DNA of 13,180 bases from Candidatus Omnitrophota bacterium. GTDB lineage: Bacteria; Omnitrophota; Gorgyraeia; Duberdicusellales; 4484-171. Shown here piece by piece: positions 1-6,704 of this stretch (positions within the stretch are counted from its first letter, which is position 1; every line of letters starts with the position of its first letter). The stretch is from positions 1 to 13,180 of the forward strand of contig QNCE01000030.1 of NCBI GenBank assembly GCA_003644405.1, read 5' to 3'. The position numbers and the translations under genes are program-made. Below the pieces are notes generated by a model. The model did no database searches. It was given only the letters and a program-made list of their open reading frames with translations, and was not told the origin of the DNA.

Positions 1-3
1 AAG

Positions 4-1986
4 CTACCTATCCTCCTTATGAAGAATCTCTAAGAATGCGTCAACTACCCGAGGATCAAATTGAGTACCTCTTCCCTTTTTGATTATCTGAATAGCTTTC
101 TTTTTAGGATAAGCTTTTCGATAGGGACGATTAGAAATCAAAGCTTGATACACATCGGCGACAGCAATAATTCTTGCTCCCAAAGGAATCTCTTCGCCCT
201 TTAGCCCCGTGGGGTAACCTTTCCCATCCCATCTTTCATGATGATAAAGAATATAAGGAATAATATCGTGCAAAGAATGGATAGGTCTTATAATATCTAT
301 AGCAATTTGGGGATGTTTTCTAATCTGATTTAACTCCTTTCTAGTAAACCTACTATTTTTAAGAAGGATTTTTTCGCTTATCCCTACTTTTCCTAAATCG
401 TGTAGAATCGCTGCCTGTCGCACCTGCTCTACTTCTTGAGGGCTCAATCCTAAATGGCGGGCGATCTCTGTAGCATAGTAAACTGTACTCTCAACATGTT
501 CTCCGGTATAGCTATCTTTTAGTTTAATAGTCCTGGCAAAAGCAAAGACAGCTTCGATTAAACTCTGGTTTGCTTCTTTAGTAAGTTTTCTTATCTTTTC
601 TTTTAAAAGACTAATTTCTCTTGCCTCTTTGCCCTCTAATGCTTCTTCGTAGAAAAACTCCTTTTTACCTTTGAGATTCAACGAAGAATACACTCTATCT
701 CCACCATCTTCTTTAGCTTTACTCAATACTTTCTCTGCCAAGCTAATTAAATCCGAACCCCTAACCACAGCGTCTTCGGGATAAGAAACTACAGCGATGC
801 TCAACTTCAACTTTATAGAATTCTTTCTATCACCAAAATTAAACAACCGGAAATTATCTAAAATCCTTAGAGCTAAACTGGTAGCCATAGCTCTATCGGC
901 ACTTAAAGAAACAACTACAAATTCTTCACCTGCAAATCGCACTACAACATCGTATTTTCGCACTATTTTTCTTAAACAATCTGCCACCTGCTTTAGTATC
1001 AAATCACCAAATTTTTGTCCATATGTCTCATTTATAGATTTGAAATAATCTATATCTAACATTATAAGAGAAAAGGGATGGTGATTCCTTTTAGAGCGAT
1101 AAAATTCTCTATCTACAACCTCCTCAAGATATCGATAATTATAAGCTCCTGTAAGATAATCCTTCAATACTACCTGAGCCAACTCTCTATTTCTCTTCTC
1201 TAACTCTCGGTTTAACTGTTGAAGTTGATCTTGTATTCGCTTTCTTTCTGTGATATCGATAAATGTTACCTGAACTGCGGACCTACCTTGATAAGTAATT
1301 CTAGCTAAGGAAGCATCTACCCAAACAATCTCTCCATCTTTTTTAATTCCTCGTACCTCATAATGGAAAGGAGAAATCCTCCTCTGAAGATACTCTCTGA
1401 ATCGTTTAAAAAAAACTCTTCTGTCTTTAGGATGAATCAATCTTCTAATCTCTGTAGAAGAAAAAGAAAGTAACTCTTTGGGAGTATAACCAAGAATTTT
1501 TTCCATAGCAGAGTTAGCGAAAACTATTCGTGGCAAAGGACCATAAGCAACTATAATCCCTTGTAAAGACTGCTCTACCAGTGTACGGTATTTTATCTGC
1601 TCCTCCATGAGAATAGAATCTTTTCTCTTTATCTGAGTAATATCCTCCACTGTCTCAACTACGTAGGCAATCTTTCCACTCTTATTTTTTATAGGTACAG
1701 CTGTTATATTGTATATTTTTTTATTTCTACAGACACCTGTCTCTGAAGAATGCGTCCTTCCGGTAGCAAATGCTTTTACAGTAGGGCAGTACTCATACAC
1801 TTCTTTCTTGGGAGGAGAATAGAAAGAGCGATAACAAAGGGGTTTTTTTCCTACATCGATGTTAGGAAACCACCTCTTAAAAGTTTTATTCACCCAGATT
1901 ATCTGCATCTTAGGATTTACTAAAGAAACACCTATCGCTACATTATCCATTATAATCTTGAGGGTCCTTTGTGTATTTTTTGCCAT
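4..1986 (-). CDS. PAS-PAS-GGDEF-HD-GYP cyclic-di-GMP signalling protein
   Basis: This is a complete 660-residue, probably cytoplasmic protein with no signal peptide or membrane segment. PAS 1 covers about residues 8-120 and PAS 2 about 130-250. A short coiled-coil linker (about 248-272) precedes the GGDEF domain (about 274-435), and the HD-GYP domain is at about 475-655. The GGDEF signature reads AGEEF (352-356), with Ala for the first Gly. The metal-binding LDID (310-313) is present, as is an RxxD inhibitory site (R343-D346) five residues before AGEEF. The HD-GYP domain looks intact: H497, HDLGK (529-533), HHE (582-584), GYP (590-592) and the following NRPYR (619-623). It therefore probably hydrolyses c-di-GMP and may also make it. 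PAS 1 has cysteines at 51, 67 and 86, which could hint at redox or metal sensing (inference). The gene has its own promoter and no functional tie to the LPS genes upstream. The start is the first ATG after that promoter. An AGGG directly abuts it, too close to be an ideal ribosome site, so M13 is a possible alternative start. Confidence 0.93.
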   Translation of the reverse strand: MAKNTQRTLKIIMDNVAIGVSLVNPKMQIIWVNKTFKRWFPNIDVGKKPLCYRSFYSPPKKEVYEYCPTVKAFATGRTHSSETGVCRNKKIYNITAVPIKNKSGKIAYVVETVEDITQIKRKDSILMEEQIKYRTLVEQSLQGIIVAYGPLPRIVFANSAMEKILGYTPKELLSFSSTEIRRLIHPKDRRVFFKRFREYLQRRISPFHYEVRGIKKDGEIVWVDASLARITYQGRSAVQVTFIDITERKRIQDQLQQLNRELEKRNRELAQVVLKDYLTGAYNYRYLEEVVDREFYRSKRNHHPFSLIMLDIDYFKSINETYGQKFGDLILKQVADCLRKIVRKYDVVVRFAGEEFVVVSLSADRAMATSLALRILDNFRLFNFGDRKNSIKLKLSIAVVSYPEDAVVRGSDLISLAEKVLSKAKEDGGDRVYSSLNLKGKKEFFYEEALEGKEAREISLLKEKIRKLTKEANQSLIEAVFAFARTIKLKDSYTGEHVESTVYYATEIARHLGLSPQEVEQVRQAAILHDLGKVGISEKILLKNSRFTRKELNQIRKHPQIAIDIIRPIHSLHDIIPYILYHHERWDGKGYPTGLKGEEIPLGARIIAVADVYQALISNRPYRKAYPKKKAIQIIKKGRGTQFDPRVVDAFLEILHKEDR

Positions 1987-2035
1987 CCCTGAATAGGAAT
2001 GAAATCTTTCTCTTATCTCACTCTTAAAATATTTA

Positions 2036-2064
2036 ATTATAGCACTAAATAGAGAACTTGAAAA
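2036..2064 (-). promoter_or_regulatory. Sigma-70-type promoter with extended -10, upstream of the GGDEF/HD-GYP gene
   Basis: Read on the minus strand, a perfect TATAAT lies at 2041-2036. TG sits one base before it (TGCTATAAT), which makes an extended -10. TTTTCA (2064-2059, 4 of 6 matches to TTGACA) lies 17 bases upstream as the -35. Transcription would start near 2029, giving a leader of roughly 40 bases before the ATG at 1986. It lies in the 104-base gap after the BamE-like gene, so the signalling gene can be expressed separately. No transcript data are available here. Confidence 0.6.
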
Positions 2065-2090
2065 ATCAAAATTTTGGGAGAAATAGAAGT

Positions 2091-2435
2091 TTAAGGATAA
2101 ACAGCAAATTGATTGTAAGGATTTAAGGAGGAGGTGGATTTCTCTATCTTGATAAGCTTTCTTCCTTGAAAAAATAAATATACCTCTTTCATAGGTTCAC
2201 TCAAGAGAGCAGTATCTAACTCCTGATAAAACCAAACCTCTAACCCCTGATAATTAAATACCTTCTGGGGAGGCCCAAATAGAGTAATGAGTAGATACAA
2301 AAAATCTTCTCCATTCCGATTAGAAGCAAGAAGATTTAATTTTAAAAGAAGCGTATTCTCTTCTTGAGAAAAGCTTGGGAAAGACCCTGCAAATAAAAAC
2401 AAAATTATAATTAAAAGAAAGGCTATGTTTCTCAT
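2091..2435 (-). CDS. Small exported protein with BamE/SmpA-like pattern
   Basis: This is a 114-residue protein with a clear N-terminal signal peptide. A hydrophobic run at about residues 4-17 ends in SFPSFSQ, with likely cleavage after Ser or Gln near residues 23-24. There is no cysteine anywhere, so it is not a lipoprotein. The mature part has the pattern LFGPPQKV..., then EVWFYQ, then a strand-like VYLFFQGRKLIKIEK. This resembles the short BamE/SmpA/OmlA fold, in which a GxP turn is followed by a W-x-Y strand and a final 'F..gkv..i' strand. The likeness is by eye and of moderate strength. BamE itself is an outer-membrane lipoprotein of the BAM complex, and the missing lipobox argues against simple orthology. 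The ATG at 2435 is preceded by AAAAGGGG, a reasonable but close ribosome site. A 138-base gap separates it from kdsC, and I found no convincing promoter there. A periplasmic role is inferred. Confidence 0.72.
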   Translation of the reverse strand: MRNIAFLLIIILFLFAGSFPSFSQEENTLLLKLNLLASNRNGEDFLYLLITLFGPPQKVFNYQGLEVWFYQELDTALLSEPMKEVYLFFQGRKLIKIEKSTSSLNPYNQFAVYP

Positions 2436-2557
2436 ATCCCCTTTTAATATAAACCATAATTTTAAAAATTTTTCAAGTAAGGGAAGGTAAAACTTTTTAT
2501 CAGAATAGATCCTCTTGATTTGTTTTTAATAAGGAACATACTAATTCATCAATATGG

Positions 2558-2575
2558 AATAGATAAACATCTATT
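2558..2575 (-). repeat. AT-rich 7-bp hairpin at the end of kdsC
   Basis: A perfect inverted repeat (AATAGAT, 4-base loop, ATCTATT) overlaps the TAA stop of kdsC. On the transcript the stem is almost all A-U and is not followed by a run of U. It could protect the 3' end or act as a weak pause site, but it does not meet the criteria for an intrinsic terminator. It lies in a stretch where ATAGAT-like words recur (about 2558-2597), so it may be simply compositional. Confidence 0.3.
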
Positions 2576-3110
2576 ATCTATCTATAAGACTATCTATTTC
2601 TCCTACTATCCTCTTCCAAAGGTTCTTCGCCTTAAGGATGCGCTCCACTACTTCTCTTACTGCTCCCTCTCCTCCTCTATTTTTAGTTATGTATAAAGCG
2701 CAACTTTTCACCTCTCTAGGGGCATCTCTCACCGCTATAGGTAATCCTACTATCCTCATCGCACTCATATCTATTAAATCATCGCCTATAAAACATATCT
2801 CAACCTTTTTGACTTTATACTTTCTTTCAATTATCTCTATCGCTTTACTCTTAGGAAGAATTCCTCCTATTACTTCTCTTACTCCCATGTCCCTGGCTCT
2901 CTTTCTTACCACTTTGTTATCCTTAGCAGTAAGAAAAATCGTGTTTATACCTACTTTATTTAACAAAAAAACGGACAAACCATCCTTAACATTAAAAATC
3001 TTCAACTCTTTATCTTGATTGTCATAGATTATCTCTCCTTTTGTTAGAACTCCATCGACATCCAAAACAAGAAGTTTAACTCTTTTAAATCTTTCTAATA
3101 TTTTACTCAT
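2574..3110 (-). CDS. kdsC: 3-deoxy-D-manno-octulosonate 8-phosphate phosphatase
   Basis: KdsC removes the phosphate from Kdo-8-phosphate to give free Kdo, the third step of the Kdo pathway in the cytoplasm. The 178-residue protein is a compact C0-type HAD phosphatase, close to the family length (E. coli about 188). The nucleophile motif DVDGVLT (residues 17-23, D17 and D19) is followed by the family-typical FNVKDG. The conserved LTAK, a downstream Lys, the metal-binding IGDDLID and the C-terminal GGEGAVREV all match KdsC. I chose the ATG at 3110. It overlaps the kdsD stop as TGATG, and AGGA (3122-3119) is well placed eight bases before it. An in-frame TTG one codon earlier (3113) is possible but worse. 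It is the last gene of the LPS block. The lptC and lptA genes that often follow kdsC are absent. Confidence 0.93.
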   Translation of the reverse strand: MSKILERFKRVKLLVLDVDGVLTKGEIIYDNQDKELKIFNVKDGLSVFLLNKVGINTIFLTAKDNKVVRKRARDMGVREVIGGILPKSKAIEIIERKYKVKKVEICFIGDDLIDMSAMRIVGLPIAVRDAPREVKSCALYITKNRGGEGAVREVVERILKAKNLWKRIVGEIDSLIDR

Positions 3111-4090
3111 CAAACTAATCCTGCAGATATTAAATCTTGAACATCAAGCATTCCTACACATCGACCTTTACTATCAACAACAGGAACCTCATCTATCTTT
3201 TTTGATTCTAAAACCTTTAATGCACTACTAGCTAAGTCATCATCTTTCACTACTACAGGATTTTTAGTCATAACTTCTTTAACTTTTCTCTCTAAAATAT
3301 AAGGGTCTCTCTCTAAGTGCCTTCTTAAATCGCCATCAGTAAATATCCCCACCAACTTCTTATCTTTATTTACTACCGAAGCTGCTCCTGCATGAGAAGA
3401 AGTTATTTTTATTAGCACCTCTTTTATTAAAGCATCTTCTTTAACTATAGGATTAAATTTACCTTTCCTCATAATATCTTTCACCTTAAGAAGAAGCTTT
3501 CTACCTAGTGAGCCCCGAGGATGAAAGAAAGCAAAATCCTTCTCTTTAAATCCTCTTATCTTCTGTAACACTACAGCAATAGCATCGCAAATAGCTAACA
3601 TCGCTGTGGTAGAGGTGGTAGGAGCTAACCCTAAGGGGCAGGCTTCCTTCTCCACCTTTGTGTTTATAAGAGCATCGGCATACTTTGCTAAGCTAGATTT
3701 CTCATTTCCTGTAATGGCCACTATCTTTGCCCCAATTTTTTTAATAAAAGGTATTAAATTTTTTATCTCTTCTGTTTCTCCACTATAGGAAAGTACCACC
3801 ACTACATCATCTTCTCTTATCCTTCCTAAATCTCCGTGAACTGCTTCTGCAGGATGAAGCCAGAAAGAAGAGAAACCAAAACTTGCTAAGGTAGCCGAGA
3901 ATTTCTGACCAATAATACCTGCTTTGCCCATACCTGTAACTACTACTCTCCCTGAACATTTAGAAACTAATTCTACAGCCTTAATAAACTTTCTATTTAA
4001 TGATTTCTTTAACGAGTACAGAGCTTTCCCCTCTATAGAAAGAACTTCTTCTGCCCACTTTAGAATACTTTTATCTTTCTTACTTCTCAT
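3110..4090 (-). CDS. kdsD: Arabinose-5-phosphate isomerase (SIS + two CBS domains)
   Basis: The enzyme interconverts D-ribulose 5-phosphate and D-arabinose 5-phosphate, the first step towards Kdo. The 326 residues match the length of E. coli KdsD (328). The SIS domain (about 30-180) contains GMGKAG, HPAEAVHGDLG and SYSGETEE, and then the strongly diagnostic EACPLGLAPTTSTTA. Residues equivalent to the E. coli catalytic set K59, E111, E152 and H193 are present at K56, E108, E149 and H190. Two CBS domains follow (about 208-262 and 270-326), which are probably regulatory. The usual HPGG after the catalytic His reads HPRG here, a minor change. A strong ribosome site, GAAGGA (4102-4097), lies six bases before the ATG, inside the end of kdsA, with which the gene overlaps by 11 bases. 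KpsF and GutQ are paralogues with the same architecture, but the kds neighbours favour KdsD. Confidence 0.95.
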   Translation of the reverse strand: MRSKKDKSILKWAEEVLSIEGKALYSLKKSLNRKFIKAVELVSKCSGRVVVTGMGKAGIIGQKFSATLASFGFSSFWLHPAEAVHGDLGRIREDDVVVVLSYSGETEEIKNLIPFIKKIGAKIVAITGNEKSSLAKYADALINTKVEKEACPLGLAPTTSTTAMLAICDAIAVVLQKIRGFKEKDFAFFHPRGSLGRKLLLKVKDIMRKGKFNPIVKEDALIKEVLIKITSSHAGAASVVNKDKKLVGIFTDGDLRRHLERDPYILERKVKEVMTKNPVVVKDDDLASSALKVLESKKIDEVPVVDSKGRCVGMLDVQDLISAGLV

Positions 4091-4862
4091 CTATTATCCT
4101 TCTAACCTCTAAAACTTTTTTTATAAGATCGTCAATACGATTTAAAGGAAAAGAGGTATATCTATCTGAGAGGGCACGCTGGGGATGAGGATGAACTTCC
4201 AGAAAAAGACCATCACATCCACAGGCAACAGCAGCTAAACTCATAGGTAGAACAAATTTTCTATCGCCTCCAGAAACCCCTTTCTTAGCAGAAGGCCTCT
4301 GTAAAGAATGGGTAGCATCGAAAATTACAGGGTACTCGAATTTCTTCATAATGAGAAGAGAGCGAAAATCAACTACTAAATTATTGTAACCAAAACAACT
4401 TCCTCTTTCAGTAAGAAAAATTTTATTGTTACCAACAGAAGTAATTTTTTCTATAACATATTTGATATCATAAGGAGACATAAATTGTGCTTTCTTAACA
4501 TTTACTGTTTTTTTTGTTTTTGCTACCTCTAAAATTAAGTCTGTCTGGCGAGACAAGAAAGCGGGTATCTGAATTACATCTAAAACATCCTTTACCTCTC
4601 TTACTTGATACCGACAATGAACATCACTCAAAATAGAAACAGAAAATTTCTTCTTTACTTCTTCTAAAATCTTAATTCCTTTCTTAAGACCTGGTCCCCG
4701 ATAAGATTTGAGAGAAGTACGATTTGCTTTATCAAAGCTTGCCTTAAAAATGAAATTCAAAGGATACTTAGAAGTGACTTCCTTAAGGTAGCTAGCTATT
4801 TCTAAGGTGCTCTTTTTGTCCTCTATTACACAGGGTCCTGCAATAAGAATAAACTTTTTCAT
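4080..4862 (-). CDS. kdsA: Kdo-8-phosphate synthase, metal-dependent class
   Basis: KdsA condenses phosphoenolpyruvate with arabinose 5-phosphate to give Kdo-8-phosphate and phosphate. The 260-residue protein is a TIM-barrel DAHP/KDO8P synthase. It has AGPCVIE near the start, FKASFDKANRTS (39-50), the PEP-side RGPG, LSDVH (78-82), QIPAFLSRQTD (98-108), LTERG (150-154), FDATHS (181-186) and a C-terminal EVHP and ALSDRYTS. Class is readable from the metal ligands: Cys11, His185, Glu222 and Asp233 are all present, at the same numbers as in the Aquifex aeolicus metalloenzyme. E. coli-type, metal-independent enzymes have Asn in place of that Cys. The gene lies 12 bases after kdsB and overlaps kdsD by 11 bases, so it is in the same operon. 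Confidence 0.96.
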   Translation of the reverse strand: MKKFILIAGPCVIEDKKSTLEIASYLKEVTSKYPLNFIFKASFDKANRTSLKSYRGPGLKKGIKILEEVKKKFSVSILSDVHCRYQVREVKDVLDVIQIPAFLSRQTDLILEVAKTKKTVNVKKAQFMSPYDIKYVIEKITSVGNNKIFLTERGSCFGYNNLVVDFRSLLIMKKFEYPVIFDATHSLQRPSAKKGVSGGDRKFVLPMSLAAVACGCDGLFLEVHPHPQRALSDRYTSFPLNRIDDLIKKVLEVRRIIDEK

Positions 4863-4874
4863 CTCAAGATTTAT

Positions 4875-5615
4875 TTACGAACGATAACCTCTCTGAGTAA
4901 GTATCCACTCTACCTTTTTAAAATCCTCCTCAGTATCTACCCCCCAGGAATCAAATTGAGTAGTAACTACTTTAATTCTATGCCCTGCCTCTAAGGCTCT
5001 TAACTGTTCTAGTTTTTCTGCCTTCTCTAAAGAAGAAGGAGGAAGATTTTTAAAAATGTATAAGAAATCTTTGGCATAACCATAAATCCCAATATGTTTA
5101 TAATAGGTGGGGGTTGCTTCTTTCTCTCTTCTATAAGGAATAGGAAATCGGGAAAAATAAAGGGCAAATCCCTCTCTATCTGTAACTACTTTAACTACAT
5201 TTGGATTATTAACTTCTTCCCAATCGCTAATTTCCTTCCTTAAAGTAACCATTACCAGTTTAGAATTATTCTTTAACTCCTCTACCAAAGCATCAATGGC
5301 TGAAGGGTGAATCAAAGGTTCGTCTGCTTGAATATTTATTACAAAATTTACATCGATATCTCTTACTACTTCAGCTATTCTATCTGTGCCCGAGGTATGT
5401 TTCTTAGAAGTAAGTACAACTTCAGCACCAAAACCTTGAGCAACATTTTTTATTTCTTCACTGTCACAAGCAATGATAAGTCTATCTAAACTAGAAGAAT
5501 TTTTGGCACTTTCCCATGTCCACTGCAATAAAGGTTTACCTAAGAGTAGCTTTAATAGCTTCCCTGGCAATCTTTGAGAATGATATCTAGCAGGAATTAC
5601 TCCAATTACCTCCAT
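4875..5615 (-). CDS. kdsB: CMP-Kdo synthetase (3-deoxy-manno-octulosonate cytidylyltransferase)
   Basis: KdsB activates Kdo with CTP to CMP-Kdo, the donor for Kdo transferase and the last cytoplasmic step of the pathway. The 246 residues match the family length (about 250). Visible signatures are IPARYHSQRLPGK (7-19), HTSGTDR (73-79), NIQADEP (94-100), PIPYRR, the strictly typical YYKHIGIYGY, LEQLRALEAG and GVDTEED near the C-terminus. The usual NxQGDEP has Ala for Gly, while the metal-binding Asp98 is kept. It starts 3 bases after the stop of the heptose kinase gene and lies 12 bases before kdsA, which suggests translational coupling. Pseudaminic- or acylneuraminate-cytidylyltransferases are related, but the SGTDR and KHIGIYGY blocks and the kds neighbours settle the call. 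Confidence 0.96.
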   Translation of the reverse strand: MEVIGVIPARYHSQRLPGKLLKLLLGKPLLQWTWESAKNSSSLDRLIIACDSEEIKNVAQGFGAEVVLTSKKHTSGTDRIAEVVRDIDVNFVINIQADEPLIHPSAIDALVEELKNNSKLVMVTLRKEISDWEEVNNPNVVKVVTDREGFALYFSRFPIPYRREKEATPTYYKHIGIYGYAKDFLYIFKNLPPSSLEKAEKLEQLRALEAGHRIKVVTTQFDSWGVDTEEDFKKVEWILTQRGYRS

Positions 5616-5618
5616 ACA

Positions 5619-6629
5619 TCACTTTATCTTATAAATTTTGATATCTGTATTTTTCATTCTTCTAAGAAGTTCTGAACAGTTAGTCGTAGAGGCTCCTAAT
5701 TTCCCTACCACTACTCCTGCAGCAAGATTAGAAATCACACTTGCTTCCAAAAAAGAAGCTCCTCCAAGAAGTGCTAAAGTAAAAACTGCTATCACTGTAT
5801 CTCCTGCCCCTGTAACATCATAAACCTCCAAAGCATAGGTGGGGATATGATAAACTCCCCCTTCCTTTAGAAACAACCTCATTCCTTCTTCTCCTAGAGT
5901 AATAAGGAGAGCTTGGGGCTTTAACTCATCTAAAATTACTCTTCCTAAGAGATTTATCTCCTCTCTAGATTTGAGGCGCATATTAGCAGCTATCTCTGCT
6001 TCTTTTAAATTAGGAGTTAAGGCGGTCACATCTTCATAGTAGCTAAAATGATTTTCTTTAGGATCTACTGTAATTACCTTCTTTCTTTTTTTACACAACT
6101 TAACTAAATTTTCTACTAGATAGGAATTTATCATACCTTTACCGTAATCTTCTATTATTACTCCCTCAACCATATCAACTGCTTTTTTTATTTTCTTTAA
6201 AACTCTAGCACTAAGTTCTAAATGAAGAAATTCTTTAGACTCCCAATCCACTCTTACCACCTGTTGATGTTGAGCTATAATTCTTGTTTTTAAAGTCGTA
6301 GGCCTGTATTTATCTGTAAAAATTAAACTTGTATCCATACCTCTCTTTTTAAGAAAAGACAAGAGGGTATCGCCAAAATAATCTTTGCCCACTATCCCAC
6401 ACAAAGTTACCTTAGCTCCTAAATCTATTAAGTTAAATGCTACATTTACAGCACCCCCTCCCAGAAACTTCTCTTGACTAGCACAGATTACTGGTACAGG
6501 AGCCTCAGGAGAAGTTCTCTCTGCTTGACCGAAAATATAGTGGTCTAAAATAAGGTCCCCTATCACCAAAATTTTTTTACCTTTCCATTTTCTAATGAGT
6601 TTTCTTAACTGAACCTTACTTACTTTCAT
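5619..6629 (-). CDS. hldA: D-glycero-beta-D-manno-heptose-7-phosphate kinase (HldA/RfaE domain I)
   Basis: This PfkB-family sugar kinase phosphorylates heptose 7-phosphate at C1, a step in making ADP-heptose for the LPS inner core. The 336-residue protein corresponds only to the kinase half of E. coli HldE (477 residues). The nucleotidyltransferase half must be encoded elsewhere if the pathway is complete. Diagnostic stretches are GDLILDHYIFG (24-34) and the family-specific ERTSPEAPVPV (37-47). These are followed by the sugar-binding GGGAVNVAFNL (57-67), the HQQVVRVD block (121-128), TPNLKEAE (205-212), and DVTGAGDT (271-278) with the catalytic Asp277. It is the first gene after the promoter at 6655-6683. 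The start is the ATG at 6629, whose ribosome site is poor (TTGAG). Its position directly ahead of kdsB places heptose and Kdo supply under common control. Other ribokinase-like kinases are less likely given the SPEAPVPV block. Confidence 0.92.
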   Translation of the reverse strand: MKVSKVQLRKLIRKWKGKKILVIGDLILDHYIFGQAERTSPEAPVPVICASQEKFLGGGAVNVAFNLIDLGAKVTLCGIVGKDYFGDTLLSFLKKRGMDTSLIFTDKYRPTTLKTRIIAQHQQVVRVDWESKEFLHLELSARVLKKIKKAVDMVEGVIIEDYGKGMINSYLVENLVKLCKKRKKVITVDPKENHFSYYEDVTALTPNLKEAEIAANMRLKSREEINLLGRVILDELKPQALLITLGEEGMRLFLKEGGVYHIPTYALEVYDVTGAGDTVIAVFTLALLGGASFLEASVISNLAAGVVVGKLGASTTNCSELLRRMKNTDIKIYKIK

Positions 6630-6654
6630 GACTCAAAATATTTATAAAGAATGT

Positions 6655-6683
6655 ATTTTAACACAACTTAGTTTGTAGAGCAA
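6655..6683 (-). promoter_or_regulatory. Candidate sigma-70 promoter for the heptose/Kdo operon
   Basis: In the 75-base gap between ftsA and hldA, the minus strand reads TTGCTC (6683-6678, -35, 3 of 6 matches), then 17 bases, then TAAAAT (6660-6655, -10, 5 of 6 matches). A start near 6648 would leave about 20 bases of leader. The gap is the only real break between the division genes and the LPS genes, which supports a promoter here. The -35 is weak and AT-rich DNA gives chance matches. I see no terminator hairpin before it, so read-through from ftsA is also likely. Confidence 0.42.
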
Positions 6684-6704
6684 CGAGTTTTATATGAAGC
6701 GTCT

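Noticed and set aside
797..1048. Open frame of 83 codons on the plus strand
   Set aside because: It lies wholly inside the conserved GGDEF coding region on the other strand and its translation shows no domain. Similar plus-strand frames at 2638-3018, 3606-3788, 3924-4112, 5307-5489, 5638-5823 and 9432-9620 are rejected for the same reason.
2061..2082. Terminator in the gap after the BamE-like gene (CAAAATTTTG and TTGA…TCAA pairings)
   Set aside because: The stems are 4-5 bp, AT-only and without a usable loop plus U-tract; expected by chance in such AT-rich DNA.
2446..2477. Promoter for the small BamE-like gene (TTGAAA with TATATT)
   Set aside because: The 19-base spacer is too long, and the implied start would fall inside the ribosome site just before the ATG.
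2558..2575. Intrinsic terminator after kdsC
   Set aside because: The hairpin is nearly all A-U and is not followed by a U-run on the transcript.
3111..3113. TTG as the start of kdsC
   Set aside because: The adjacent ATG at 3110 has the better distance from AGGA and forms the common TGATG junction with kdsD.
6655..6704. tRNA D-arm-like string (TAGAGCA) on the plus strand in the ftsA-hldA gap
   Set aside because: The flanking bases do not form a D stem, and there is no anticodon stem, T-loop or acceptor stem.
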